A stretch of 64,000 nucleotides of DNA from Nemopilema nomurai (taxonomy: Eukaryota > Cnidaria > Scyphozoa > Rhizostomeae > Rhizostomatidae), in the NCBI GenBank assembly GCA_003864495.1, contig ML133461.1, positions 248,001 through 312,000 on the forward strand. The letters run 5' to 3'. Positions 1 through 12,020 of the stretch are shown in pieces (the first letter of the stretch is position 1; every line of letters begins with the position of its first letter). Below the pieces are notes generated by a model. It had not been told where the DNA came from. It worked only from the letters and a program-made list of their open reading frames with translations, and did no database searches. Made by a program: the position numbers and the translations under genes.

Positions 1-348
1 GCAAGGCATAATGCTCGCAATGGGTTGCTGCGTCCCAGTCCACCTGTGATTGGGCAAGCCTTCATGCATGGGCATGTTAACATGCAAGGGCATGCATACA
101 TAGAGGCATTCCCATTAACCATTTCGATGAAATGACAAATATCCCTTGAAAGCTAGGCGCACAAAAGGCATACATGATATCCAGTGTTGTGATGTCAAAT
201 AGGGGTGCCGAAACAAATTGCCAGGTTTTGACAAAAACTAACAATATTGTCTAAAAATACATGGATGCAAGTAAGTCATGATGTATTTAAGCAGATAACA
301 TATGATGGTGTGCGAACTGTACAATAGGACAGGGCGAAACAAAGACAT
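1..348. other. Left-edge intergenic sequence
   Basis: No gene is visible. There are runs of GCATG-containing words near 60-110, but no ordered repeat and no splice-compatible reading frame. Confidence 0.5.
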
Positions 349-1616
349 AGAAGCGCCAAGCTGCTAGATGTCTAACTCTGGGGTTTTACCATTGTGCCCT
401 ATGAGGCAAATTTTGTTCTGGCGGCCGCTTTTAATGGTGGCAAAAGGAATCAACAGCAGTATTCAGCCCTTATAATTAAAGGGCGTGGTTAAGTGAAATA
501 AAGGGCGTGGTTAAGAGATGTTCGGCACTGATTTTTAACGTGTTAAGTAATGAGATATCATGAAATATTTCTTTTCTTTCCATTTCAGTTCGAACTTTGA
601 TGATTCGTTCATTTATTGCGACACTTCAAGTGTATTTAGTACCGAATGTTGCTACGGCGTGTTTCTAACATGTTCAATAGTGTTTGTAAACCAACTATTA
701 CAACCCGATAAAGCTATTAACAACTACTTTGATTTCATTTACACGTTTTTTTATAAGGAACCTACCTCAAGGCCTAGTTTGAAAAGTTCCTTATTCGTAG
801 ACCTCAAATCATCAGATTTAAGTACCAAAAGTTCCTTAAAAATTCCTTAATTGTCGCTGCACATCAATAAGCCTTAGCACTTAATAGAGAGAGGAGCGAG
901 ACAGCATATGCGGAAACTACTCAATGAAGCACTTGACACACGAATAGCAATCAATCTATGCGAGTATCGACTGCAAATTAATGGAACCGGCTTTTTAGCT
1001 TTATTCTGTGGTTCTTGATGCTTGCAGTTATAAAAAAATTTCAAATCGAAAAGTTCCTTAGTGATTTCGTTTTAGTAGTATAAGATCTTTAAATATTTCG
1101 GTCTTCTACATGTAGGTTCCTTGTTCCTTATAAAGTGGTTCCTTATAAAAAAAGCGCGGAAATGTGACTGAATATGCCTAAAATGAAAATTGACAGTTGC
1201 GCACATTTTTAAGTGCGTTGTACGTTTTTCTAGTGAATCAAAATGAATGAATTGAAAGAGCTTCTTCAGAAAGTCTTTTAATCCACTTAACATTTGCATT
1301 GCAAAAATTTTCAAAATTCATGTAAGTGCGCCATATCAAATGTCAGCAGAAAAATTACTTAAAACGCTGCAATAAACGAACAAATCGCTGAAATTCAAAC
1401 GGAAATCAAAAGATAAGAGATACTTCAAGGTAACTCACCACCTTACCAGCTAAACATCGGTATGGAGCTTCACTAGATAAGGCCTTACTTTTCGCGAAAT
1501 TATAAGGGCTCAGTACTGGCAAAGATTCTTTTTGCCACCATTAAAAAGGACCGCCAAAACAAAATTTGCCTCACTCTGGCGGACCGAGTTAGACATCTAG
1601 TGCCTCCAGCGCTTCT
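349..1616. repeat. Inverted-repeat (foldback/MITE-like) element
   Basis: The arm at about 349-478 returns as an imperfect reverse complement at about 1498-1616. Both arms begin AGAAGCGC, contain AGATGTCTAACTC, then GAGGCAAATTTTGTT and TTTTTAATGGTGGCAAAA-type blocks, and end near CCCTTATAATT. A second, inner inverted pair, TTTATAAGGAACC (about 751-763) against GGTTCCTTATAAA (about 1136-1148), suggests a nested foldback. The 1-kb interior has only short ORFs with no recognisable transposase. The arms differ by substitutions and a short indel, so the element is old. I could not find a convincing target-site duplication, so the superfamily is unknown. Confidence 0.6.
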
Positions 1617-2555
1617 TTATCATCGGGCCGAGCTCAGTCAGAAATTGAAAAAAGAAGGGACTCTCAATGAGGGAGAGAGAGATTGGGAAAAATCGAATAA
1701 TTAGTGGCGATTATGGTCCTTATAGGAGCAGAAAAAATCGAAAAATTGATAGGCGCGCGGAGGGAGGAGGGGAGTGTTTTGCGCTTATTAGGCACCTTGA
1801 AGTATCTTGATAGAAGTTAGAAAAAAGTTCTCTGCTGTGCTATGCTGAACTTTTACTTATGCATTGTGCAGAAGCAGATATTTACATTAGTCCTTCAAAG
1901 AGAAATCGAAGCAACAGAAGTGTAGCTTCTAAGAAGAATAACGTAAATAGCATACAGTAAAAAAGTTACGAATGTAAATATGTTGGAGAAAGCGGGTGCA
2001 AAGAGAACTCTAGTCGAACGGATAGCAACATATTTTGGCTTGGAAGCATATAGAGGCACAGACACCAATTGGCTGCCGGAAAGAGAGAGCGAGAGAGTGA
2101 GAGAGAGAGAGAGTGAGAGAGACCACACCTGAAAATGCTCGATGGATTCAGAGGGTAGCTTAACCTTGCTTAATTTTATTAACTTCTTACAGAATTCCGG
2201 ACAGAAACAGTGTTTTAATCTTGAAGATTTTTTGGAGAGCAAAGAGGACACAATCTGTTGGTGGCGCAGTCAATAATCCCACATGCTAACCTTAGCCTTG
2301 AACCATTTTTACCCCTACTGCTCCTTCTTTCTGCAAACATCCATACCCCTGACTCCCCAGATCCTTTCTCTAAAAACACATGACTTACTGATACTGATAA
2401 AAAATTTCCCATCTTTTCCTGATCTGAAGTACACACAAATATTTTAAAAGAAAATTTTTATCAAGATAAACACATTGTTATCAACACACTAGACAAACTT
2501 TTCAAAAACAGAGGTCTACTATTTTAAAATCAGAATATTCACTTCAAAGCACATA
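1617..2555. other. Intergenic region with a GA microsatellite
   Basis: An imperfect (GA)n tract lies at about 2078-2122 on the plus strand. An AATAAA on the minus strand (plus TTTATT at 2175-2180) lies about 375 bases past the stop of the kinase-like gene and could be its polyadenylation signal. The short minus-strand ORFs here include translation of the GA tract and look spurious. Confidence 0.5.
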
Positions 2556-3970
2556 CTAATTACTGATGGTTAGATTGATCCCTTCTAAAGATTTAATTAC
2601 CTTCTTAGCTTTTTCTAATTCCTCAAACATCGTCTTCGAATCAGAAGATGCACATTGCTGCAGGGCCTGGTATGGCCGTGAAAGAATAGCCAATTCAACA
2701 TCTGACAGATTATGAATTACCAAGCTTAAAATCACTTCACAGATTATACGAATATTGCCAAGAACTATGATTCTATTGCACAAGTTTGTACTTGTATTAC
2801 AATGAGTATAGCAATCCCAGAAGTCCCCAATTCTGCAGTCCACACTTTCGACACAAGGCCTGTGTGACAGCATTTCTGTAACATTGTCAATAAAAAACAA
2901 ATGATCTCCATCTATGACTTTAACCAGACCATCCTTTGATAATCCAAAATTGTCCAAATGAATATCACACATCACAATTCTACCCTGACTTGATAAGACA
3001 AATGACTCTAGCATCTTGAAAATATTCTTCAAAAAATCAACTTTTTCTTCAAATGTTGGTGTTTTGATTTCATGTAAAAATTTAAATAGTAGCTTACAAG
3101 AATAAAGATATAATTTCTTTATTTTCTGAAAGAGATCTCCCAATACACTAACCTTTGAAAGATTGTCATTCAAAGATTCTGCAAGGCTTTCCAAAGCATT
3201 TGGCATAAACACTAAGTCTGCGAAACTCTCTGCAGTTCCAAACACTTTTCCGGCAGGATATAATATTGACTCAACTGCATACACACCTCCACAATGGCCA
3301 TAATAGAACACAGACCAACCAGAGTTGTTGAACAAAGAAAAGAACTCCCATTCACCATTTCCACTTTTCCCTGTTGTTTGAAATTTGACAACTAACGGCT
3401 TTCCATCAAAATTCCCTTTGAAGACAATTTTTTCATGGCTATTGGAAAGGCACTCCAGATACCTTTTTGAGATATCCTCTGAACAAAGGATTTTGCAAAA
3501 AGAATCATTTCTTGACCCTTCATTGTACTCTTTACACTGGAAAAACACAAGGGTTGTATGGCAGTCAAGAATGCATGAAGAAAAATCTATAGCAAAACAT
3601 GTATAACTAAGTATTTTCACAAGCAACAACTAACACAATGTATGGTAATTCTACTTAGGCAGAAATTCTGTTTTAATGGGGAAGGCTTACAGGTTTGTGC
3701 TAAAGCAAACAAATTTTTGGGCCTAGTTCCTTGGTTTAGTGGAGTGCTGAACCCCCAATGAAAGAGAAACCAGAATGTAATAGAGTACCAAAAGGGAGCC
3801 ACTATAATTTAAGGGAGAACATATTACTTCTAGGAGCATATTTATAGACTTACCACAAGCCTTATATATCCTCTATCACACATTAGAAAATGGTCATAGA
3901 GCTTTAGTAATCCAATCAGAAGAACAAGAAGACAAATTGACCCAAATAACCATTTCAAGGCCTTTGACAT
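2556..3970 (-). CDS. FAM69/DIPK1-like divergent protein kinase, two exons
   Basis: Coding exons are 3970-3854 and 3536-2556, joined in phase 0. The donor is GTG|GTAAGT and the acceptor TTTTTCCAG. The spliced product is 365 residues. Residues about 8-24 form a hydrophobic signal anchor, as expected for a type II ER/Golgi protein. Next comes a Cys-rich entry segment (RLVC..Y..G...FC..LC, about 37-57) matching the FAM69 N-terminus. A candidate ATP-site lysine lies in PLVVKF (about 90). The catalytic loop reads CDIHLDN (229-235) and the metal-binding motif IDGD (247-250), replacing HRD and DFG. A C-lobe cysteine cluster (DC...FWDCYTHCN...LC, about 272-292) is also a family hallmark. This family comprises poorly characterised secretory-pathway kinase-like proteins, so activity is not certain. 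The open frame runs upstream of exon 2 into the intron, but the strong acceptor and the family alignment decide the junction. Which DIPK1 paralogue it matches cannot be settled here. Confidence 0.85.
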
Positions 3971-6342
3971 CTTTAGTGAGCTGGTTCTTCAAGAAGCTGA
4001 AAACAAATAAGCTGACATCGTGACATGATATCAATTCCAACCAACAAATTCTAAAAAAGAAGCAACAAGTGCAACCTAAAATATTCTTGTATTGTCACAA
4101 AACACAGATGAAAGAGTGCGGTATCAGGTCATGGCACAGCATATGTTGAATATGTTCCAAGGCAATGTTTCAAATGACAGGAAAAAGCATGCAACAATAT
4201 CAGCATATAAATATGCTTACAGCTTAAATACTATTGATTTTCAGGGAACAAAAAATTCTGTAAAATTGAAGAGAAATGTCGGAATGATTGATAATTAAAA
4301 TTTGTTAGCCTTGAATACCTATTGATTTCAATCAACTTAATGTTGCACTCTTAGGTCTTAAAAATAGCAAAAATTCCTCAAGGACAGAGCTAATTGAGCA
4401 GTCTTGGCACATAATGGAAAGATTAAATTTTTATGGCTCATTTATGAATTATTTTCTATATTCTGAATAGCAGAGACGAGATTCGCCCCCCTGCACGCCT
4501 ACTTCCCAGTAATGGAAAATTGACTAAAAATTCTGGAATTAGTGATAATTTCGCTGAAATGCTTTTCAGTCTATTGGAAACTCCTTGATATAGTTTTCCA
4601 CGAAAGGGAGATTTTTTTCAATTTTCTTTGAAAAACTTTTAGAGAAGGTAGGAAGTCACGTGCAGAAACATTCTGAGAATAGTGGCATCTCGGCTGCACA
4701 TATTCAGTACAATTTCAGAGAAATTAAAACGAAATACAGCATAGAAAACTAACCTTTGCACAATAAATATTGTACTTTTCCCATAGTTATGGCGAAAAAT
4801 GAATATGGCGAAATTCTTCTTTTGGGTCGCGTGAGCTAATACTTCCTCCCCGCCTCTACCTTCCAAAATAAATTTCCGGTCCAAAATAAATTTCTACTAG
4901 CCTCTTTTTCGAAAACGGAAGAGAGACAAACCATTGTTGGAGACTAGAAATGTTGTCCTGTCAATAATTGGTCTATTATTTCATACAAGAGACACGACTG
5001 TGATGCAAATGCATTTTCGCGCTCTGAGCTTTTTTGACAAGATTCTCAAAATTTGCGTAATCTCAGCGTCTTGTGAAATTTCCTAGCTATTTATGCATGT
5101 ATCTTGGTTAGATCTTTCTGTTGAATACAGTTATTATTGTTCATTTTGTAACAATTTTGCTTACTACTTATTATTTACACCCCTACTTATTTATTCGATT
5201 TGTGGGTGGTAAATGAAGATTTAAATATTCGAAGCAATGAGAGGAAAATAATTTTTTGCGCAGATTTCCTCAAATACAAACTTAGAATGAAGCTGAGGAA
5301 AAGGAAGCGGAAGTTGTCGTGCAATTTTTAAACTGTTACTGTACAATATTTGTATCTTTACATATAAAATGAAAAGTCGAAATGCTTTGCAGCAAAGTAA
5401 ATGGTCCTTGTTCCTTGCAATTTACGTTAAGGGTAAAATAAATAAAAGTGGAGACCTTGAATTGGGACAATGTTATGGATACTTTGAACTGATTTTCCTA
5501 AGCTTTGCTGGAAGCTATTGTCTAAACTTTTACGTTTCCATAATAATTAACCGTACCACATGCTAAATATCCTAGCTACACGAAGGAACTCTTTAATATT
5601 TTATCCACAAGTATTGAACAATTCTGAAGAGACGATTCTCAAAAAATCTAGTTATATTCTTTCCTCGTTGCAGGCTACCGCTCATAATTTCAAAAAACGA
5701 GCTATAAGTAATGACAGAGTTGCAGTTTAGTGAAAAGGTTTCAAAGCACTGGTGCTTGAAAACATCAATCATTAATAAATAATAAATCTTGGTGATATGA
5801 CCACGTCTACCAGAATCCAATTCTGCATAGAAGGGTCCTCGAGATGTCATCCTCTAAAAGCAGTGTGCAGACAAAATATCTTCTTAAAGTATACCCTGGA
5901 TCTGAATTTCTAAAGCTTTAAATGAACACCCTTAACGTTCTGATGGAGACAAACACACAAGTACCATGTTATTCTATGAGAACGCAACATCTTAGTTATG
6001 CGTGCAATCACTGTAAGCAGACGGAGAAAATAAGAAACCAATAAGCCTAAAAAAAGCACGGATATTAAGTGATAACAAATCATTCCAGTTGGCGATTTCT
6101 GAAGCCAATACCATGGCCTTTTACCATGATTAAGGGCCTCTGGTAGTTTTGGATTATTCTTCAAAAAATTAAATTTTTCTGAAGTCAAATAAGACAGGGT
6201 GCTGATTGGCGATATATTTAAATAATTCAAAGGTAGGGGTTGTCAAAGCTAACCAATTGGAAATCTCAAATTTTCATGCCTAAATTTACCCAATTTTAAA
6301 TACTGTGTAGAACATACAGCACTAAATTTCACAAGGGTGGCT
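3971..6342. other. Intergenic region without a supported gene
   Basis: Only isolated short ORFs occur (for example 4092-4298 plus, 5910-6230 minus). The latter has a hydrophobic stretch, but no domain, splice context or family resemblance that I can support. Confidence 0.45.
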
Positions 6343-7621
6343 TTAAAACTCTATAGAGGTCTCTGACTTCAATTTTCTATTTCTGGGGTCCCTTTGATGC
6401 CATTTCTGGTCGCAATCCAGTCTTGAAGCATTTAATGCTGACTTTGAGTATAGCGAGGAGACATCTACGATTTCCCAGTTCCCATTCTCCAGGTTATTTT
6501 CGACACTTAACACACTGCAACTAACTTTCATGGCTTCTATCAAGCTATCGAATTTTTCCAGCGCTGAATCAACTGCCGTTGTGGAATTGCAAATGTCTTC
6601 ATGTTCCTCGCTGGAGCTTCTCCCAACGACTGAGGATGGCCTGCATCCCCGTCGACAGAGTTGATTTTCTTGACGTCTTGTTGAATGCTGCTTATCCAGC
6701 TTCTCATCTCGTACGACATCTTCCTCTTGGCTCCTCCGTTGCTTTTAGGCCTGCCCTTAGAGCGCGCATCGTTATCAAGCTGATCACCATTCATGTGTGA
6801 CGTAGATTCAGACACAACCAAAGAGCGGCTTGGAATGACACTTGACTTTTGCCACTGCAGCTCTTTAGACATCATAAGGCCCGAGGCTGCTGCAAATGAA
6901 GCTCGTTTGGAGTAAAATTGTCTATCATTCTCTCACCGGGTTTATGACCTCGGCCTAACAGCTTTGCACCTCGAGCACTATTTGTTTTCAATGAAGGACA
7001 AGAATCTTCTGCATGCTTCACGTTGCATTCATCAAATTCTAGCTTATTATTCATGTTAGAGACGTTCTTCGCCTTCTGCAAACTACCTGTACCTTCACTA
7101 TCGATATCATTGATCTGTTCGTTACAAAACTTGCTCCTCCTCTCCAAAAACCCTTGACTTGGATCACAACAACTGTCACTCAAAGGTATCATTTTCGCCC
7201 TGGTCACACCTTTTTCATCGACTCGGCTGCCAGAAATACTGAAGGCTGAGATCTTTCCCTGCGACTTACGTGGTCTCAAGCCAATGGCTCCTGTGGTCTT
7301 TGGTCGCTTCTTCAGCATCGTTCCAACACCGAGCTTCTCTTCATCGAAATGACGACTTTTGAATACAGCTGCACTAGCAACGCGTCTTTCGCGGAACACC
7401 TTCTCGGCGCTTTTAGACTCATTCTTCCATTTTGCATGCCTTCGAGCAACCACTGCACTGGCTCGTAATTTTTCTTGAAAATTAGAGACTAGCTTTCGCT
7501 GGGAGTTGGATATGAAAAGCACCTGTGCTTTCTTTTGCGCTTCAAGGGCTAAAATGTATCTCGCTTTGGCTTCTTCGAAGGCCTGAGGCCTATCTAACAG
7601 TCGTGACATTTCCTTGGCCAT
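6343..7621 (-). pseudogene. Unidentified coding region split over three frames
   Basis: Three minus-strand ORFs follow each other: 7621-6872 (249 aa), 6875-6540 (111 aa) and 6543-6343 (66 aa, no ATG at its overlap). Each overlaps the next by four bases (ATGA and TTGA), and each step moves the frame by -1. No intron fits at the joints. Protein-like sequence also extends past the stops in the neighbouring frames: a Ser/Glu-rich stretch precedes the third ORF in its own frame. This suggests small indels rather than separate genes. The first ORF is helical, basic and Ala/Lys/Arg-rich (EEAKARYILALEAQKKAQ near residues 16-33), then low-complexity. The frame stays open upstream of its ATG to about 7690, with IDEAF..AEGYYWGIIM just before it. 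I do not recognise the family. It could be a pseudogene, or a real gene with sequence errors. Confidence 0.45.
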
Positions 7622-7749
7622 AATAATACCCCAGTAATACCCTTCTGCAGTTATAAAAGCTTCATCAATCCATTCGATAGTCTTTTGTTACCCGATACAC
7701 ATGACTTGCAAAATAGATGTAGCCAATCTGAAAAATCAAGATTTGATAT

Positions 7750-8530
7750 TCACCCGAAGCAATAAAATATGCATCGTCAATACTATCTGATAACGGGATT
7801 TCGCCGTCGAAGATCTCTCCTTTCTCAGCAATCAGACCCTGCTTTGCAATGTCATATGGCGCATGGCTCCATGCAGTGAAACTCGATGGGCGAAGAGCAT
7901 GCCTATGTTCCGACTCTTAAATATATGACTCGATGCTGTGATTTGAAGCCACGAGGAACAGAACTCTTTATTGAAGGCACATTGATGTAAGATGTCTTCT
8001 GATGCAGCTTTTCTGTTCAAGACGAGGCATGGATTAATAAAATATTATACTGTTTTTATAGCTACATGTCAATTATAGTTTCTTTGCAACGGCATCACAA
8101 ACATGTCCAAAAATCAGCAGTGTGTCAAGGCAAATCGAAGCAAACAAATGAAGGTGACTGCTTCTTCAAGAGAGCAAACCAAGATCCTTCTGCAGCCCAC
8201 TTTCAAATGGATTATTCATTAGGATTAACAAGAAGGATGACACCCGTGCGTCCTACACCGAAGCGAGTGAAATAGTGTCGTATTTTCCACGAAGATCAAA
8301 CCGACTTGGATCAATTGCTTGTACTTCGCACACCCCGTATGCTGATAATCGCAACTCAAGTGTCTAATTTTCACGTATAAAGATGTTCCGCACGAGCACG
8401 ATGTTATCCCCGCTGATGAATATAAAGTAAACTGGACTTTTCCATTGATAATAACAATACTGGCTTCCAATTCAGGCTTCTGAAAGCTGTTCTCAGCGTT
8501 GGGCACGAGTTTCGTTTCTTCAAATAAAAA
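7750..8530 (-). other. Possible upstream exons of the same broken gene
   Basis: Two stretches read as protein on the minus strand. One is about 7848-7753 (IAEKGEIFDGEIPLSDSIDD and onward), ending at a possible donor CG|GTGAAT. The other is about 8530-8225, with FEETKLVPNAENSFQKPELE near its start. Their frames do not join cleanly to 7621-6872 by any splice pair I can defend, and the second drifts between frames near 8400. No homologue recognised. Confidence 0.3.
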
Positions 8531-11500
8531 CTTTATAATGTGATTTGTTTGAATAGCAAAGCTCTCTCAGTCGCCAGACTGGTGCCCATCTCTGTGATGA
8601 TAGAAGCTCGTTATAACGAAAGAGAAGCCAAAGCAATTACCAGGGTGCTCAAAGAGATCATCAACAAAGTAAGACCGAACCGCCTTGCTCCGTGTACCTG
8701 CAAGCTAGCGCAACATAATATTCTTCCAGTTTCGCTGCAGCCTTTTAGTGCGAATGCTCTCATCTATAAGACTGATTGCTTGACTGACAAGAACTTTTTG
8801 TTCGCAGAACAAGATGCAACCTGCCACTAATTGAAAAGAAAACAAAAACAATATAATGAAGAATTATTCGTTTTCACCAAGCAACAGTGATTATATCACC
8901 ATAGCAGCTCAGAATGAACGGTGTAATTAACGAGCGCTGTGCTGGAACAGAGACGAAACTATACATCAATTTAGCAAATATATACATGTAACTATGATAC
9001 AACAATAATATAACTTAGGACAAGTTAAAGCGTCCTAAGCTCTACAAAATGCGATATTTTTCTTATTTATAAGTGAAATTTAAAATTATAAGCAGATACT
9101 CTGGCTGACGAACCTGAGAGGGGTACAACACCTGCAAGTACTAGCAGTTATTTATGCTCATTATGTGTCTTAAACAAAAAAAAACGAGTTCAGATCATCA
9201 AAGCTGCAAACATTACAACCGTTATTACTATTCATTCCCATCGCAAAGTAAATAGATAAATACTATTGAGGTAGGAAGTATATCGGAAATTTTCTCCCTT
9301 TTCATATTGAGAGAATTTTTTTAAAGAACATAGAATATTTGAAATTATGTGCCATTATTGGAAGATTTTATTTTTAAATGTTAAAACTGTATCGAATGAT
9401 AAAGAACAGACTCAATGATGCAAGTCGACTTCTCTTCACAAGGAAGAAGTCCTCTCCAAACACAGTTTGGCTTAAAAATATATTCAAGTATGTTGAAGTA
9501 CGTCGAACAAAGTAGATGTTCAAGGAGTTAACATCGTGTTGGAGCATCAAAATGATAATCCAATAAAAAAGAAGATTCGTAGGCAACAGGATTACGACGG
9601 TTCGTAGAGAGTGCGGAAAAGTGTTCTAATGTCTTATCAAGAATTGAAAAATGAAGTTGTGATATGGGAAAATTCGAGGAATTCGTACAGTGATAACGAA
9701 ATGTTTGAGTTTCTGCGTCCCATTTCATGCAGATGATCAGCTGTTGCTTAACAGAACAGGCAAAAAGTCTACCACGACTTCCAGCTACCTTGGCAACAGC
9801 TCAGTTTTAAGGGTTATAAAGAACTGTTTAATAAGCAATACTCTTCAACATTCTTACCTGCAAAGATGGAAGCAACACTTGCTCTTGTGGGAAACAGGGA
9901 ACTTCGCCGAGGTGTGAGACCTTCTCTGCTGTGCCTGGAGAAATTCAACGATAGATGCCTTGTCCAGGGCCCATAAATGTATACACGCGCTTGATGGAGA
10001 TCATAGCATGATTAAAAAGCTGCTGATGGAATCCTTCTTCTCTGACCCAGAGTTAACATCTAAAGTTTTTCAAACCGTATATATCTAATACTTAGAAGTC
10101 ATTTGCTGGAAAGATGATTACCAGTTGAAAATAAAATCAAAACTAATCCTTACAGGCTTTTTGAAGCCAAAAATTTAATAATTCTAAAGAGCGTGAGATT
10201 TATTCTAATCTGAACTAAAAGATTCGACGCGACAGCAGTTCGAAAAGACCGAGGGATGATGGGAACTCGACAACATCAAATGCGCGATGAGAAGAAATGA
10301 CTCGCTCAGGGGGAAGGGAGACAGGTGATGCCAAACGTGCAGAACAGAACATTCAAAGCAAACAGAATTGAGCAGGATATTCAGGCGATTAGAAATATCG
10401 AAGAGCTCATTTTTAAAAATTCATCATTTCACCATCTGCGCCGGGGTCTTTGCTAAACAACAGGTCGCGTTTTATGTTTGTGTAATAGACAGTTCTTCTT
10501 GAAAAGAGCGACAAAGTCGGCGTCTAAACGGCGCTTTTATGGCATCCAGAGGTGTGACCGGTGGCTAAAGAGGCGTTAGATGGACCGAATCACATGATCT
10601 GCAAACCAAAGAACTGTTGAGTACGCGAAAGCCATGCAGGATTGGGCAACGTCTTTGACTTCTGCCGTTGGACACTGATTTACGAGCAAAACCATAAAAA
10701 AGCCAAAGGTCTTCAACATACTCAAAACCATTCTACTTTATTCCTTTAAGCAACGCAAGCCTCTTGGTGTAGAGAAATTTGAAACGTTGCAAATAATAGG
10801 GCAGTTTAAGCCTTATTTTAAAGCGACTTTATCGTAAACACCTTTAGAAAACCGCATAAAATTTTGAATTATTGACTGTTACAAAGTACTCAAATGATTA
10901 TTTAACACGAAGCCCCAACTCATGGCAGCTCGTGTCAATCCCATAATCGAGAACCCCCTCCTCTGGGAATATCGAACAGTTGGTGCTGCCGAATCTTAAT
11001 GTGAAATCACTATATCAAAAATCAAGGTATTTTGGTTCTAGAGAAATTCATACCTATTCTTATATACAAAACGCAACAAGAGCCCACGGGAAGCAGTTTC
11101 AATTTTACAAATAAAGGCTTTGTCCATTTAAGATGCTGTTCAGAACACAGATAAATGGATATCACTTAAAAACTTTGTATTTACACTAAAATAACACGAA
11201 TATATTACATCTGAATATATATTTTAATAATCAAATTATAATATACAGTCCACCATTATTGTATGAGATCACAATTAATCAAAATCTTTAAGCTAAACAG
11301 CAGATGCAGATTGATATAGGACATCAGGTGACTCAAACTTGAGAAAATAAACTTCTAATAACGAATGACATCTTCAGTGACATGCCATCAACGAATAAGC
11401 ATAAAAACTATGAATTTAGGTTTGTAAATGACAAGGAACAAGGAAAGGTCTAATAAGTTGAAAACAGGCTTCGTGAAAATTTGGATCCAATGCACCGTGC

Positions 11501-12020
11501 CTGATTGAAGATCAAACAAACCCAAAATCAAAATACCAGGTGGTGCGAATGTCCTTAGTGGTTAACACATCTAGTTTCCAATAGCATTTTTGAGAAATAA
11601 CAAGAGATATTTGAGATTCAAATTATGTCTCATATATAATATTTAAGTCTCATATATAAGGATGGCTCTATATAAGTCTCATATATTCAGATAAGGCAAG
11701 CAGCAAACAATGGGGTTGAAATAGATGACAAAGGAAATTGGAGTGTGTTTTAAAAAATCCAGTCTAGAGTGTTTCGCCAAAATGCCTTACGGTGAAATTG
11801 AAATTTGACAAATGAGCAACGGTGACAAATTCCTTAAAATTTTGAAAATTGAGCTCTACCGTAAAGATGACGAGTCTCTGCATATATTTGATATTATATA
11901 AGCAGAGAGCTATCAAGGGAAATGAAATACCAGGATAAAGATATACGACTAGATCAGAAATTCAAAGGGAACACGAGAACAAAGTACCTTGAAAGCTACT
12001 GCCTTTTTCATGTAGACCCC
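8531..12020. other. Intergenic region, mostly featureless
   Basis: Protein-like fragments occur on the minus strand at 8540-8830 (interrupted by a stop) and at 9528-9900. The latter has a good donor CAG|GTAAGAA at about 9860 and an acceptor AACAG at about 9736. Neither forms a gene I recognise. A small direct repeat, GTCTCATATATA, occurs three times at 11627, 11647 and 11676. No RNA gene is evident. Confidence 0.4.

Noticed and set aside
1895..2251. Minus-strand ORF with long Ser-Leu repeats
   Set aside because: The repeats are the translation of a GA microsatellite.
8540..8830. 96-codon plus-strand ORF
   Set aside because: Both strands give protein-like reading here, and neither gives a recognisable domain or splice context.
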